A DNA stretch of 64,000 nt from Plantago ovata (GCA_028274465.1 CM051457.1:110421982-110485981), one strand, 5' to 3'. Shown: positions 11,483-23,631, numbered from the stretch's first letter. Made by a program: numbers and translations. The notes: generated from the letters alone by a model not told the origin.

Positions 11483-12484
11483 ATGGCGAGTATCTCTCTC
11501 CGAACTATCTTAGAGAAGCAAATTTTGACCGGACCAAACTTCCTAGATTGGATCAGGAATATACGTTTGGTGCTGAGGTACGAAAAGATTGAGTACGTCT
11601 TGGACGAGGTCATTCCCGTGTGCCCCGAAAATCAGACTGCCGATCAGGTTGCTGCTTGGAATCAAGCCAACAAGGTAAAGTCTGATAAGCATCATGAGGA
11701 TGCTAGATCCGCGCAGTGTATTATGCTGGCGGCAATGAGTAATGAGCTGCAGAGGCAACATGAAAGCATGTTGCCGTATGAGATGCTGAAGCATCTTGAG
11801 TCGCTCTTTAAGACGACATCTAGAAGTGTTGAATTTGATTTGATCAAAGAGATACACAGATGCAAGCTCAATGAAGGAGGGAACATGTCTGAACATGTTC
11901 TCAAAATGATTGGTCTCTTTGAGAAGCTTGTCGATGCCGGTGTCAAGCTGGAGAATAAGATCATGGTGATCTTTGTCCTTCAATCATTGCCGAGTTCGTA
12001 TTCGCAGTTCATCATTAACTACACGATGAATGCGAAGGACGTTACACTGCCCGAACTCCATAATCTGCTGAAGACATATGATCAAACTCTTCCTAAGAAG
12101 GAAAAGTCGATCATGTATGTTGGGCAACCGTCTAACTCAAACCCGAGAAATAAAGGTGCTAAGGGTAAGGGAAAGTCGGGAGCCAAGGCTAACACTTCGA
12201 GTGATAAGCCTAAGCGTCTGAACCAGAAAAGGAAGTTCAAGAGAAGCGGAACGGTACGCACAGATGAATGTCTTTTCTGTAAACAGAAAGGACATTGGAA
12301 GAAAGATTTCCCTAAGCTAAGGGCAGATCAAGCTAAGAAGCCGTCGGCTTCTGGCTCAGGTATGTTTGTTATTGAAATGAACATGACTACTTTTGTCTCC
12401 AATGGTTGGGTATTAGATACAGCCTGTGGCTCACACATTTGTAATAATGTGCAGGGGCTAATTGATCACAGACTAGTCAAGTAA
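11483..12484 (+). pseudogene. copia-1 gag and protease start, stop-interrupted
   Basis: The ATG at 11483 opens MASISLRTILE, with the gag UBN2-type core GPNFLDWIRN. The zinc knuckle begins CLFCKQKGH, but the final metal-binding Cys of CCHC is Phe (counted from an in-frame ATG at 11435: C279, C282, H287, F292). The protease active site reads LDTACGSHIC. A TAA at 12482-12484 ends the frame within the protease, where family members continue into KGEIDL-like sequence; here GEIDLHVGN follows the stop. Both changes argue against function. Confidence 0.8.
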
Positions 12485-12496
12485 GGTGAAATCGAC

Positions 12497-13124
12497 TTGC
12501 ATGTTGGGAACGACAATCCTGTTGAAGCCAAACGCGTTGGACGCGGCAAGATAGATTTACCTTCAGGACAATGTTTAGAACTTGATAACGTTTATTTTGT
12601 TCCATCCATTGTCAGAAATATTATTTTCATTCCATTGTTGGACAATTTGGGTTTTTCCTTTCGATTTGCTAATAATACTTGTTATTTTTCATTAAATGAC
12701 CAGTATTATGGAAAAACTCGCTTAGTGAATGGTTTATATATTTTGCAAAGTAGTCTACCTTTATTTCAAATACATAACAAACAACCGTCTTCAAGTAGGA
12801 AGAATAATACATCTTATCTATGGCATTGTCGGCTAGGCCATATCAATGAAACACGGATTCAAAGACTAAGGAAGTTGGACTACTTAGAACCATTTGATTT
12901 TGAATCATATGGTACATGCGAATCGTGTGTTAAGGGTAAGATGACGAACAAACCTTTTGTTGGACAAGGTGTTCGTGCCACTCGCTGCTTAGAGCTCATA
13001 CATACCGATGTATGTGGACCTTTTTAAAGTCCAAGCACGTGGAGGTTATCCTTACTTCGTTACCTTTACTGACGATTTCTCAAGGTATGGATATATTTAT
13101 CTTATGAAGAATAAATCTCAAGGT
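12497..13124 (+). pseudogene. copia-1 pol remnant: protease end, GAG-pre-integrase, start of integrase
   Basis: The frame resumes after the stop in gag. The integrase zinc-binding HHCC is seen as WHCRLGH ... CESCVKGK, and the first catalytic Asp region as LELIHTDVCGPF. A stop at 13025-13027 follows immediately, then FTDDFSRYGYIYLMKNKSQ continues in another frame up to 13124, where the copia sequence ends. Nothing of the DNG/E part, RT or RNase H remains. Confidence 0.8.
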
Positions 13125-13375
13125 TAAACCCATCTGTCGCAAAATAATAGCGACGGATAATTTGTTCCGTCTCCATAATGGTCAACGACCACTAGGGAGA
13201 CGAATAGGTTTATCCGTCGCTATTATTTTGCGACGGTTGGGTTTAACCATCGCTTTTTATTTTATCGACGCCACTTTTCGCGACGTCCTATTTAGCGATG
13301 GACAATCCGTCACTAATCGCCTTTAGCGACGGATCGCTAACATATAGCGATGGATGACATCCGTCGCTAAAGTCA
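13125..13375. repeat. Right subterminal repeat array of the CACTA element
   Basis: Multiple TAGCGACGGAT-like motifs in both orientations from about 13133, including a long imperfect inverted repeat around the AATAATAGCGACGG and CCGTCGCTATTATT blocks (13140-13230). This mirrors the left arm and abuts the truncated copia directly. Confidence 0.85.
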
Positions 13376-13393
13376 GTTTTCCTTGTAGTGATA

Positions 13394-14171
13394 GAAGCGA
13401 AATGGGGGCCAAAAAAGTTCACAAATCAAAACCATGCCAAAACCCTAATTCGAATTCCAACGAACAAAAGCAATTGCAAGACAAAATTGAAAGATTATTT
13501 CATAGAAAGACCATACGTACTAAAAGAGAGCCGATTCAAGGCCGTCGGCGAGTCGTCGGATTTTTTTCCTCCACCAAATTGAAAAACAACTCAGATGGGG
13601 TTGTAGATCGGAGAGAGAGAATCACAACCATGACCTCCATTTTATCATACCGTGACGGAGATGACCGGAAAATTGGAAAGAAGCTTCGAACGACGGAGGA
13701 GATGACAAGGTTGGACAGAGAAATCTCTGTCCCAGAAAGAGAAAGTGTGATGTAAAAAAGGGAGGCCTTTGTAATAGTGTGAACAGTTCCTTGGGCCACT
13801 ATAATAGAAGGCCAAAGGTGCATAGCCCCTTCTACATATCCAGAGGCCTTTCTAGTAGAAAGCCAAACATGCAGTGTAATATCCGTAATAATTAGATAAA
13901 ATTATACGCTTGTAAATCAGTTTTGACTGAGGAATTGTGTCCTAGGTCAACTATGCAGTTGAATAACTTTGTATACTCTTTCTTTCTGTTTTAGTTTAAA
14001 ACAAGACAGGTCACCTAATGATGTAAAGATGTATTGTACCTATTCTATCTCTCAATACGTTGCTAGAGATTTATAATATAAAGCTTATGTATAGACATGA
14101 AACAAACAACTAAACGATAAAGACTAAAATCTCAACTTATAAACTCCTTGCTCTCAGAAACTAGTTCAATA
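13394..14171. other. Flank of CACTA insertion; possible leader/exon of disrupted locus, no clear gene
   Basis: Contains an AAAACCCTAATTCG box and GA/CT-rich stretches of the kind seen around plant first exons. ORFs exist on both strands (plus 13354-13755, minus 13536-13823) but neither has recognisable domains. Removing the CACTA joins this block to the exon-like minus-strand sequence at 3817-5636, so both could belong to one old gene. Confidence 0.25.
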
Positions 14172-14988
14172 CAGTAAAAACTCTCTAAAGGAATACTCTG
14201 TAAAGGAATAAACTTTTTATAGTAATAAAAATTCTCGGTCCCAACTTGGGACCAGTTATAAACGAGAATAAATTCCACATTGTGATATTCCTTGACTTTT
14301 TCAAGTCTCTTCTTAAAGAATTATACATCTATATAGTAATAAATTGCATACATAAATAAATATTTGTATGTGTTACACATGAAATAAAAGTGATTGTCTA
14401 AAGTACTTGTGCAAAATTGTCTGTGAAAGGGACTTTAACTTTTGAGTTGCAATTACATCTTTTAACTTGTGTGTGCTTAATAACTCATTCACATGTAGAC
14501 CTTCTTGTTGAGCCCAAAACACCTCTAACTTGTGAAGTATAAAGCCTCTTGGTATGAAACATTTTGTACTTCTACAATATCATCATCTGGAGTGTCCCTG
14601 TCCGTTTCATGTATGATTGATTCAACGATTACATCATCAGTTAACACATTCAGAACTTGTTGCTCCTTTGGGTGATCAAGAAATACATCTATTTCCATCT
14701 GGTTGGTATAATGCAATTCATTAACCTCGTTGCTCAATTGTGAGGACTTTATTATTCTCCTCAACCAATTGATCGGTAACTTCTGATTCATCAACACTAG
14801 TTATCCGAATTTTAACATTACAACACAATTTTAACATGTATTTTACTACCATTTAAACATTATACAGTATGTTGTATATGTTATTTTGTTCGAGAAAAAA
14901 ATTACATACAAAACTCTTCTTAGGAATAAACTCTTATAAAAATATTTTTTGCTGGTTCTAACAATAGTATTGTACGGAGTTTTTAATG
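14172..14988. mobile_element. pogo/Emigrant (Lemi1)-like DNA element
   Basis: The left end starts CAGTAAAAACTC and the right end, inverted, starts CATTAAAAACTC, each flanked by TA. This end sequence and TA target match the plant Emigrant/Lemi1 pogo family, and the internal CTCGGTCCCAACTTGGGACC block is also typical. It is about 817 bp with a decayed transposase tail inside. Confidence 0.7.
14525..14797 (-). pseudogene. Degenerate pogo/Tigger-like transposase C-terminal fragment
   Basis: A 90-codon minus-strand ORF with an acidic segment (VLTDDVIVESI ... DDDIVEVQNVSYQEAL). This resembles the acidic tail plus SYxEAL block that ends pogo-type plant transposases. The helix-turn-helix and DDD catalytic core are missing. 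Its position inside the pogo-like terminal repeats supports the call. Confidence 0.45.
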
Positions 14989-15688
14989 TATTAAGAAAAG
15001 GTAAATACTAAAAATGACTAAGTGTGTTTGTTTACCGAATATAGGAGTTGAGTCAGACACATGTCAACACCTATATTAACACCTTCAAGAAACATACACA
15101 CTTACAATAGCCCCCAAAATATCAGATGTGATTGTTATTAATGTAAAAAACACCGCATAGATAACCATTTCTTATTATTATAAACGTATTTGTTATTCTA
15201 TTAGGTTTTCCAAATGAAGGATAAAGGATTAACTCTAACCTGACCTTTTTTTCTTTTTCTTTTCTTTTTTTTTTTTCTTTCTTTTAATCAAGAACAAAGA
15301 TGCGTAAGATGATATCAAACAAAGGAGGATCTGCATCTTATCAAAGGCACAACAAGTTGGAAGCAATTTATATAGGTAGAATAAAGTAATTACGTACTAT
15401 AGTACTACCCCATTCATGCTAAAAAGAATCTGAATAAATTTAAATATGCTATGAGTATGTCCAAAAAAAGACATCCTAAGCCGCGCCACTTATTAGTTAG
15501 GAGACACTTTGAATCCGATTTGGTGTTGCTCCATTCCAAGGTTCGTGATAGCTATAGTAAGTATTCGGAACTTCCAAATATTCTTCCATAAATAAGGTTT
15601 ATGTAGATTGTAAATTTTATAATTAAAAATTAACCACATTACTTAAAAATGAGTATGAAGTAATTTAAATCTATCACAAAGTCACATA

Positions 15689-15828
15689 TATAGGCAGGAG
15701 TCATAAGGTGGTGCAACAGTAATAAGTTGAAGTTGTGAAAGGAGAGTTGCATGGGATCTATAGCGGTGACGGGGTTATAAGATTGATTTAGTGTAAAAGT
15801 AGTTGTAATTTTACCGTTTAAAAAAAAA
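15689..15828 (+). mobile_element. SINE (tRNA-derived, family copy 1)
   Basis: About 140 bp ending in an A-run, flanked by the 11-bp direct repeat AAAGTCACATA (15678-15688 and 15829-15839), the hallmark of LINE-mobilised insertion. The body aligns by eye with the copies at 47.5 and 48.3 kb (ATAAGGTGGTGCA head, GTAGTTGTAATTTT tail). The pol III B box is decayed here. Confidence 0.8.
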
Positions 15829-16099
15829 AAAGTCACATAGACCTAGTTTATAGAGAAAAAAAAGTCTATGTATTCAAATGAAATGTTATGTAAAATCTAA
15901 ATCATGTGGCAACTATGACATATTTAACTCGGTGTTTAGAACAACTTATCTTATCAAGAATAAGTTGTTTTAATTGAGTGTTTGCAACAACTTTTAAATT
16001 GCTACTAACTAAATATATTAAAGTTGAGTTGAAACTCAAAAATAATTTCTTTTAAATTAAATTGGATTTTAAATTTTTTCTTTCAAAAAAGTTAGTTTG

Positions 16100-16270
16100 T
16101 AAATATATATATATATATCGATAGGATAATCCGCGGTTATCGGATGGAACAACCGAAATTTCGGACTATCAAATCTCAACCCCTAATCCAGTCCGAAGCC
16201 TTAGGATCGGAGTGGTCTGCATCGGATTGTTGAATTTTCATATCGGGAGTAATTTTGAACATCCGTGAAT
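16100..16270. other. Repeat-like fragment with TCGGAT words
   Basis: A short AT run followed by sequence rich in CGGAT/ATCGG, resembling the interior of the hAT-like element at 47.7 kb. No ends or target duplication are seen, so this is probably a fragment. Confidence 0.3.
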
Positions 16271-16341
16271 GACACGTCTAACTTAGTAAAATGAAAATAA
16301 AAAAGCTTCTAAAACTCTTAAACATAACAAAAAGTGCTAAA

Positions 16342-18567
16342 CAAACAAACAAAATTCGATTTTGGCCCTCCTGATGAAAGGGGGATTCGTCAGGGGATCC
16401 TCTCTCACCTTAGCTCTTTCTCTTTGTTACCGAAGCTTTTAGTGCTCTAATTCGTGATGCTGAGGAGAGGGAGGTGTTGAAGGGGGTTGATGTTGCATCC
16501 ACCGCACCAAGGATTCTCACCTTTTATTGCAGATGATACTTTGCTTTTTTTGCCAGGCAACTACTAGTGCGGCTATGGAAATTGGGGATATTCTGTATAG
16601 ATATAGCTTAGCCTCGGGGTAGGAGATAAATCTAGAAAAAAATCCACCTTTGGTTTAGTAAGAATGCTGGTGATAATATTATTGAGCAAATAAAAGGTTG
16701 TTTGCCAGTTAGAGTAGTGGAAAAGCATGAGAAGTATTTGGGACTACCGACTGAACTTGGTAGATCTAAAAAAGAAGTCTTAGTTGTGTTGAGAAAGAGG
16801 GTGTGGGAGAAAGTCAATGGCTATTGAATAGATTCTTTCTAAGGCCGGAAAGGAAGGTTGATACAGGCCGTTATCCAAGCTATTTCAACTTTGTCATGAG
16901 TTGTTTCAAACTTCTAAATTACCTTTTACAAGAATTTGATTCTATTATTGCCAAATTCTGGTGGGAGAATGGTAAAGATAGGAAAATACATTGGGTTAAA
17001 TGGGAAGCGCTTTGTGATTCTAAGAGAGATGGGGGTATGGGTTTTAGAGATTTGCGTGCTTTCAACCAAGCTATGTTTGGAAAACAATCTGGCGTATTAT
17101 TTACAACCCCTCTTCTTTGCTTAGTAGAGTACTCAAGGCGAAGTACTTCCCAGATTCTGATGTATTTGAGGCCACACTTAGTGGTAATGCGTATGGAAGA
17201 GTATTTTCAGAGCTATGGAGATGGTAAAGGAGGGAGTTCGATGGAGGGTTGGCAATGGATTGCATATTAAAGTGTGGGAAGATGGCTGGATTCCAAGGGA
17301 GAGGGGTCTGACCCTATAACTCCGGATATAAATGGTTTTCCTGGGCTTACAGTCTCTAATCTGATTACTAATGGTTGTTGGGACACTAACCTGATACATG
17401 AGATCTTTTGGGAGGAAGATGTGTTGAGATTCTAAAAATCCCCCTCCTCAGGTAACCTGCCTGACATACGAGTCTGGAATTTAAACACAACATGGGTTCA
17501 TATTGTCAAGACGGCGTACTTTCTTGCAAGGACTTTGAGACAGGAGCAAGCGGCTAACAGACGAGGCAGTACGTAGTTGCACAGGTGGTTCCAGAAACTG
17601 GAACTGGATTTGGCAAGTGAAATGCCCCCAAAATCAAAGTGTTCTTGTGGCGTGCTTACAGGAATGCTCTGCCTGTAGTGACTAACTTGCAGAAAAGAGG
17701 AATTAATATTAATGATCAATGTCCAGTTTGTGATATGTCGAGTGAACAACCTGTATACATATTCTGAGGGATTGTTCCTTTGCAAGACTTTTTTGGGCTG
17801 TATCTAACATCCCTTTTGATGCTCTATGTTTTTCACAACCTGATATACAGGGGTGGTTTGATGCGATCAAAGTGAAGATGAACACAGACGATGTTGGGAT
17901 TCATGGTCCTTTGCTGGAGTCTATGGACGTCACGCAACAAGAAGTGCATGACAAGATACAACAAGATGCTAAAGACACGGTGGAGTCAGCTGTGAAGTAT
18001 CTTACCAACTTCAGAAACGCACAGGGCCTGTTCAACCGACCCAGGCCACCTGAATCCATAACATGTTGGCAGTCTCCCCCGGCACGACAGTGGAAGGTTA
18101 ATTATGATGCAGCTTTGATAAGAGCAGAAATGAAGCTACTGCAGGCGTTGTAATTCGTGATAGTAACAGAGGGATTGTAGCATGGCGACGATCTTCGACC
18201 CCATTTGTAACATCACCTGAAGTGGCTGAGGCTTTAGCAGCTCGTAGTGCGGTTGAATTTGCAAAATCACAAGCCTGCAAAACATTATAGTCGAAGGGGA
18301 CTGTCTCAATCTGGTAAAACAGTTGCAATCACTGGATACTCTTACTCGTTTTGTGGAAACATTGTGAGGACACTAAAGTTGTAGCTTTTTCTTTTCATTC
18401 TTGTAAGTTTGTTTTCATTAGCAGAACTTGTAACGAGTTAGCTCATAGAATAGCGAAGTCCGTTTCGGTAGACAGTGCGGGTGCCTCGACTCTACCTTTT
18501 GAGTATCCTTGATGTAATTCCAAGTTATCAATATATATGATGATATTTTTCTCCTAAAAAAAAAAAC
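16342..18567 (+). mobile_element. 5'-truncated, decayed LINE (non-LTR retrotransposon)
   Basis: Fragments of one LINE ORF2 appear in order across three frames. Reverse transcriptase: RQGDPLS near 16390, IADDTLLF at about 16524-16550. A zinc-binding zf-RVT block (about 17600-17790) with CPVCDMSSEQP. RNase H (about 18060-18360) with WKVNYDAALI and later IVEGDCLNL. It ends with a poly-A tail at 18557-18567. Flanks AAAGTGCTAAA (about 16331) and AAAGCGCTGAA (about 18568) may be an aged target duplication. Many stops and frameshifts show it is dead. Confidence 0.85.
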
Positions 18568-18888
18568 AAAGCGCTGAAAATAGACTCTCATTAAAATCTG
18601 ACTCTAGTCCACTAAACTAAAAATCTTCAGCACAAGTTTTTCAAATGCTTCACTTTTTACATAATTTAACTCTATATACCCCGCATCATATCGATTCCCC
18701 TTTTCATCACTAAGAGTCGGGCCTCAACTTTAAAGCATCGGGATGTTCCGTACAAGAGTTCAGCTTGATTGGTAACTTTATTGAAAGTGGGAAGTGGGTA
18801 CAAAATTGGGAACCACACATACATCAAACAATATGTGTGACACAAATATTTTGGAAGTTTTAAAACTCACATTATAATATATAATTTA

Positions 18889-19632
18889 GAAAAAATGATC
18901 AAACCCCTGTTTGCTCTTTTGAGATTATGAACTAATAAGTTTGGTGATTAGCCTCCTCAACTATCATTATTTTGAGATAATGACTCCAAGTTAATAAATT
19001 TAATAATAAAGTCTTAATAAATCAACCAAATATTATTAATTTCATAGATGTTGTGATACAAATTCACTTTTGTCGATTATCATAATATAATGTTTAAGTG
19101 ATGTTCAAACTTTATTTATAGTTTGAAATAATTATAATTAGTTCATCCTCCATTACTTTTATTAATTTTTTTATTAAATATTTTGAAAACATTTTGATAA
19201 TGAATTGTTTTAAATTTATATGTAAACAGATATATAAAATGTTGTGAAACTATACTTAAAGTACTTTGATGATGAATATAATATTATAATATTATTTATA
19301 TATTTTTCAATGTAATTTAAGTAATTTGTGACAAAATAACTGAAAAGGCCAAATATAAAGTAATTACGGAGGAAATATTTTGTAATTTTTTATATGTTAT
19401 GTGAAAAATAACTTCGTGGCTATGAATATGAATAATACTTTTATGTGTTGAATATAAAAATTTAAACACCTACAAATGCTATTTTATCTATTTATTTAAC
19501 TAAAAAAAGTCATTTCAGGGGGCATTGTCTCAAAAGTATAATAGTTGAGGGGGTTAATCACAAACTTATTATTAGTTTGAGGGGCAAAGTATCAAATGAG
19601 TAATAGTTTGTGGGATTTGCTTCATTTTTTCC
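18889..19632 (-). mobile_element. Mutator-like (MULE) non-autonomous element, copy B
   Basis: 744 bp with long terminal inverted repeats (GAAAAAATGATCAAACC ... and the inverse of ... CATTTTTTCC) and a perfect 9-bp target duplication TATAATTTA (18880-18888 and 19633-19641). The interior is the inverse of copy A at 36.3 kb, including the TTTAGTTAAATAAATAG block. It has no coding capacity. Confidence 0.88.
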
Positions 19633-20117
19633 TATAATTTATTATAACTTGTGTTTTTCTAGTCAAAATGCTTGCAAATCGCCATATGTAAGCATTTTCA
19701 ATTTTCACGTTGCCAAAATTTCGTGTGTACATACGTAACTTATCATTTAAAACCTTAACAACTTTTCATATATATATATATATTTAAATGGCAATTATTA
19801 CAACTACTCCTACACTAATGTTATTACAAACTTTCTAAACCAACTTATTTTTCAACACTTAAACTATCTACACCAATCTCCCAATTTTCATTATACTTGG
19901 TGAGAAGAATTGCACCGTTGAATATGGAGAACAAGTTCTTTGTACGAATAACGAAAAGTCTTTTCATCTTTTGGCACTTGATCATCATCATATATATTAG
20001 CGTATTGCAATGTACAAAAGTACCAATAGTAGTAAAAGAAGATAAGCTCAATTTAAAGTTTTTGCCCATGTGGGCCTTGTGGGAAATATTTCAATCATGC
20101 ACGGGTATCTATTTTAT

Positions 20118-20713
20118 GGGATGGCAATATGGGCCCGGCAGCCCGAGCACGGGCCAGGCCACCTCGAATTTGTTGAGCTAGACCCGCCCGATCATTATAC
20201 TGGGCTGGGCTTGGGCCAAAATTTCTAGTTCGCTGGCCGGCCCGACCTAAATTTCTAGCCCGCTGGCCCGGCCCGGCCCAAGCATTTATATATTTTTTTG
20301 TATAATATATATAGTATATGTAGATATGACTTTTTTATTTGTTATTTATACATTAGTAGTATTAAATTAAATTGTAATTTAAATATTTTTCATACTTTTC
20401 TATGTATTTATTAAATTTTATTTGATTTATGTATTTTAATATACACCACAACCAATGATTTATAATTTTAAAAAGTATTTTTTGTTTTTAATTTTTAAAA
20501 TATTTTAATTTCTAATTTTTTTTAAAAAAAATAATTCCTAAAATCTCTGAGTTTGATTTTTTTTTGAATTTTTTCAAAAAAATTAAAAATGGGCCAAGCC
20601 CGAGCCCGACCCGGCTCATGATGGGCTGGGCTTGGCCTAGACTTTAGGCCCGTACTCGGGCTTGGGCCAAATGCATCGGGCCAGGGCCGGGCCGTCACCC
20701 ATTGCCATCACTA
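20118..20713. mobile_element. hAT-like non-autonomous element rich in GGCCCGGCCC motifs
   Basis: Inverted ends share GATGGCAAT (left GGGATGGCAAT, right inverted TAGTGATGGCAAT). The sequence ATTTTAT flanks both ends (20111-20117 and 20714-20720), close to the 8-bp duplication expected for hAT. Subterminal GGGCCCGGC/GGGCTGGGC words are dense in both arms and the centre is AT-rich. No transposase is present. Confidence 0.72.
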
Positions 20714-20966
20714 ATTTTATATCGAGTCCAGTCCCACTACAAATGTTTGATTTACTAATTAAACTAGAATTGATAAATATGTCTCGGAATGGTATCGAAT
20801 CCGTTAAGTATACTCATGCAATAATATGAACACTTTAAAGTTCATTTTAATGTATCGTAATGGAAAAAATCATATAAAATCTTCATCTCGGAGAGATCGT
20901 ACGCAGGGGATGAAGAGTACACTCATACGGGAGACGTACATTTTCTTACTTTGTGCGTCTCATTGT

Positions 20967-22391
20967 CACTACAAGAAAAAACAGAAATTAGTGACGCAAA
21001 TTAGCGACGCATAACCATGCGTCGCTAATTTAGCGACCCATGGCCCATGCGTCGCTAATTAGCGACGCATAGGCCATGGTCGCTAAATTAGCGACGCATG
21101 GTTATGCGTCGCTAATTTTAGCGACCCATGGCCCATGCGTCGCTAATTTTAGCGACCAAAGCTCAAGGGTCGCTAAATTAGCAACTCATGGTTATGCATC
21201 GCTAATTTATCGACCAAAGCTCAAGGGTCGCTAATTAGCAACGCATGGGCTATGGGTCGCTAAAATTAGCGACGCATGGGCTATGGGTCGCAAAAACTGC
21301 ATAATTTTCAGGTGGGTCTCGTCACCTTCAACTGGAGCTATAGGGCTCATCTGTTATCGGATTGATGCGCATAACCTACCGTTGGATACCTCGTTGAGTT
21401 ATCTACGCGTGGATGTTGATTTGAGGTTAATTCAATATCGTATGAAGGAGTTATGGATGAAATGGCTAGACTGCACTAATCTTGCACACTTGAACGACTC
21501 CAAAACCTTTATTCAAACTTCTGAATATGTGCTTCATGTCTAAGTTTTTCCCAAATGAAATTCTTGGCTTAAATCGAACTACGGTCACTCACGAACATAT
21601 CCATGGAGATCGAGAAACTTCAACAAGATCACTTTGCAGCGTTTTAAGCTCAAAATCACAGTTTCGTACCTAAGTGCTTGAAACATGAAAAACATCAAAA
21701 CGTGACACTATTCTACAAAACTAAAAGAAAAAAACACTTAAGAAATAAGGAGTGCACAAAGAATATAAAATAACACCAAAACTGAAGTCCGTAACTACGT
21801 AACCCCAACCGTTCAAAAATAAACTATTAGTGTCTAAGTAACTCAACTGTTAAGAAATAAATAAATAAAAATTAAAATTTAGTGACCTATTCCTTAGATA
21901 GTCCACTTAGTAATTGAGATATCTCAAACCGTATGAAGATATAAACGGTTTATAAATATAAACATATGGAAGTGACTATGAAGAGCAACAACTATATTAT
22001 CTAGAACTTATACAAGAATTATCATAAGTATTGGTAGCCGAGCGGTAAGGGTGTTGGGTTAGTAAGGTGTTGGGTAAGGATGTCCTAGGTTCAAAACCCA
22101 GGAAACACAAGGTTAGTAGAGAGGAGAATTTATTTTTAATAAAAATTTCCAAAAATGACCGATTTAGCGACGCATGGGTCTATGGGTCGCTAATTTAGCG
22201 ACCCAAAAATGGGTCGCTACCCATAGAATGGTCGCTAAATTAGCGACGCATGACCCCATGGGTCGCCTCGCCATTTAGCGACCAAGCGTTTAGCGACGCA
22301 TTTTCTATGCGTCGCTAATACGTTTAGCGACCCATGGGGAGCAGTTTAGTGACGCATGGGAGCGTCACTAAACTGCATTTTTCTTGTAGTG
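20967..22391. mobile_element. Small non-autonomous CACTA element (CACTA-2)
   Basis: Ends CACTACAAGAAAAA and its inverse TTTTTCTTGTAGTG, flanked by a perfect 3-bp duplication TGT (20964-20966 and 22392-22394). Subterminal arrays of TAGCGACGCAT / ATGCGTCGCTA, with variants TAGCGACCCAT, occupy 20985-21295 and 22155-22375. At 1425 bp it has no transposase. The ORF at 21283-21543 shows no known domain. Confidence 0.93.
22035..22098 (+). other. tRNA-like pol III A and B boxes inside CACTA-2
   Basis: TAGCCGAGCGG (22035-22045) fits the A box TRGYNNARNGG and GGTTCAAAACC (22088-22098) fits the B box GGTTCRANNCC, with tRNA-like spacing. Acceptor-stem pairing is not evident and the head is followed by an AT-rich tail. 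It is more likely a tRNA-derived SINE or tRNA relic than a working tRNA gene. Confidence 0.5.
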
Positions 22392-23169
22392 TGTACATGG
22401 TCGTGCACATTATTTTCTAGATGTAGACGGTCAAAAATGAAGCCCCAAAAGTCCATTTTTTTGGACTATATAGACCACGGAGACCGGCCCAGAAGGGTTC
22501 AAAAACTTGTAATATTTATATCTCACTAACACAAGAATGACGTTCAAAATCTACATTGAGTACACTCTCGCGGTCATCTAGAAACTCTAAAGTTGGTTTT
22601 AAAGACCAGTAATAGCAAAAACCAATCAGGTGAAATTTTCGATCCGGATAGACCATTTGGACTTTGGAGGGGACAAGGAGTACATTCACACGAGAGGCAT
22701 ACATTTTCTTTCGCTTACAGTGTTTTCGGAAATAAGACGATAATAAAAAATTCCCTAAAGTCCAATTTATGTGGTCTCCACTAAATTGAACCCAAAAGCG
22801 TCCAAAAAACTTGACGTAGTATTATGTTGCACCTGCATAAGATGACGGCTCAAATCCTTTGAACATAGTACTCCTACAGTCGTCCAGGTGCTCTAGCATT
22901 GGTTTTAAAGACCCAAGGTTTGTGTCCATCAGAAGAAGGGTGCCGGGGAATACAATTGATTTATCCATGTCGACCCAAATACTTCAATTTAATCCATAAA
23001 TTAGTGCTTGTGATTTGGACAAATTAAAAATGCAAACAAGAGTATCGCCTTATAAGTTTGACTGTATGCGAATTGTCTCCCAAACTTTACACGTGAGGTT
23101 TTTTCTTTGAAATAGAGCCAACTTAAAATGAGTATAAAAAGGATTTTAAGAATACATCACGATCAGTAT

Positions 23170-23631
23170 TATTGAAATTCAGAAGCAAAGCAATGCTTCT
23201 GTAAACTTAAAGAAACAGAACAAAAGAAGAAGAGGAACAAATCGGAAGAGCGGGAAGCGAACTAAACGGGCGAACTAAGGCGTATGTGCGTACAAGACCG
23301 TTGGAGGGAGTTTTGAATTTTTTCTGGAACAAATTGGGGCAAAGCAGCAGATCACAAGTACAGAAACTGAGCTCATCAACACAGCTCAGCAATGGAGATC
23401 ATGCGCCTCTCGTTTCTTGTTTGTATTAGCTCAATAATGTTAGGGTTTTTGTTCGCAGTACATTTACGCTTAGGATGCCGTTGTTAGTTCGTTCAATTGT
23501 AGAGAATTAGGGCAACCACGAGCAGCTATATAAATGTGCTAGCCGGCTTGCTCTGTTCTCACTTCACTTCCGCCACTCTTCAATACAATCCTTTCTTCTT
23601 CTTTTATGTTTTCTTGTTAAGCTTTTTGGCA
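23170..23631 (+). repeat. copia-2 5' LTR
   Basis: 462 bp from TATTGAAATTC to TTTTGGCA. A TATATAAATG TATA box near 23527 and a CT-rich start region would drive the element's transcript. If the canonical TG is taken as the start the LTR is 459 bp, but the AGTAT/AGTAC flanks favour TATTG. Confidence 0.9.

Larger units (their letters stand above)
20770..22950. repeat. Degenerate 306-325-bp tandem repeat, three units, split by CACTA-2
   Basis: The landmark AAAGTT..TTTTAA(A/T)G recurs near 20838, 22590 and (as GGTTTTAAAGACC) 22901. The two GGTTTTAAAGACC copies are exactly 306 bases apart. After removing the inserted CACTA and one TSD the first spacing is about 325. A second landmark (TACATTTTCTT near 20938; 22698) and AATGACG/GATGACG follow the same period. 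No coding content. Confidence 0.65.

Noticed and set aside
13354-13823. Overlapping ORFs on both strands next to the CACTA right end
   Set aside because: Neither shows a domain, and the plus ORF starts inside the CACTA subterminal repeat.
21283-21543. 86-codon ORF in CACTA-2
   Set aside because: No domain and it lies in a non-autonomous element; likely chance.
22030-22110. Functional tRNA gene
   Set aside because: Boxes match but no acceptor-stem pairing or anticodon arm is evident.
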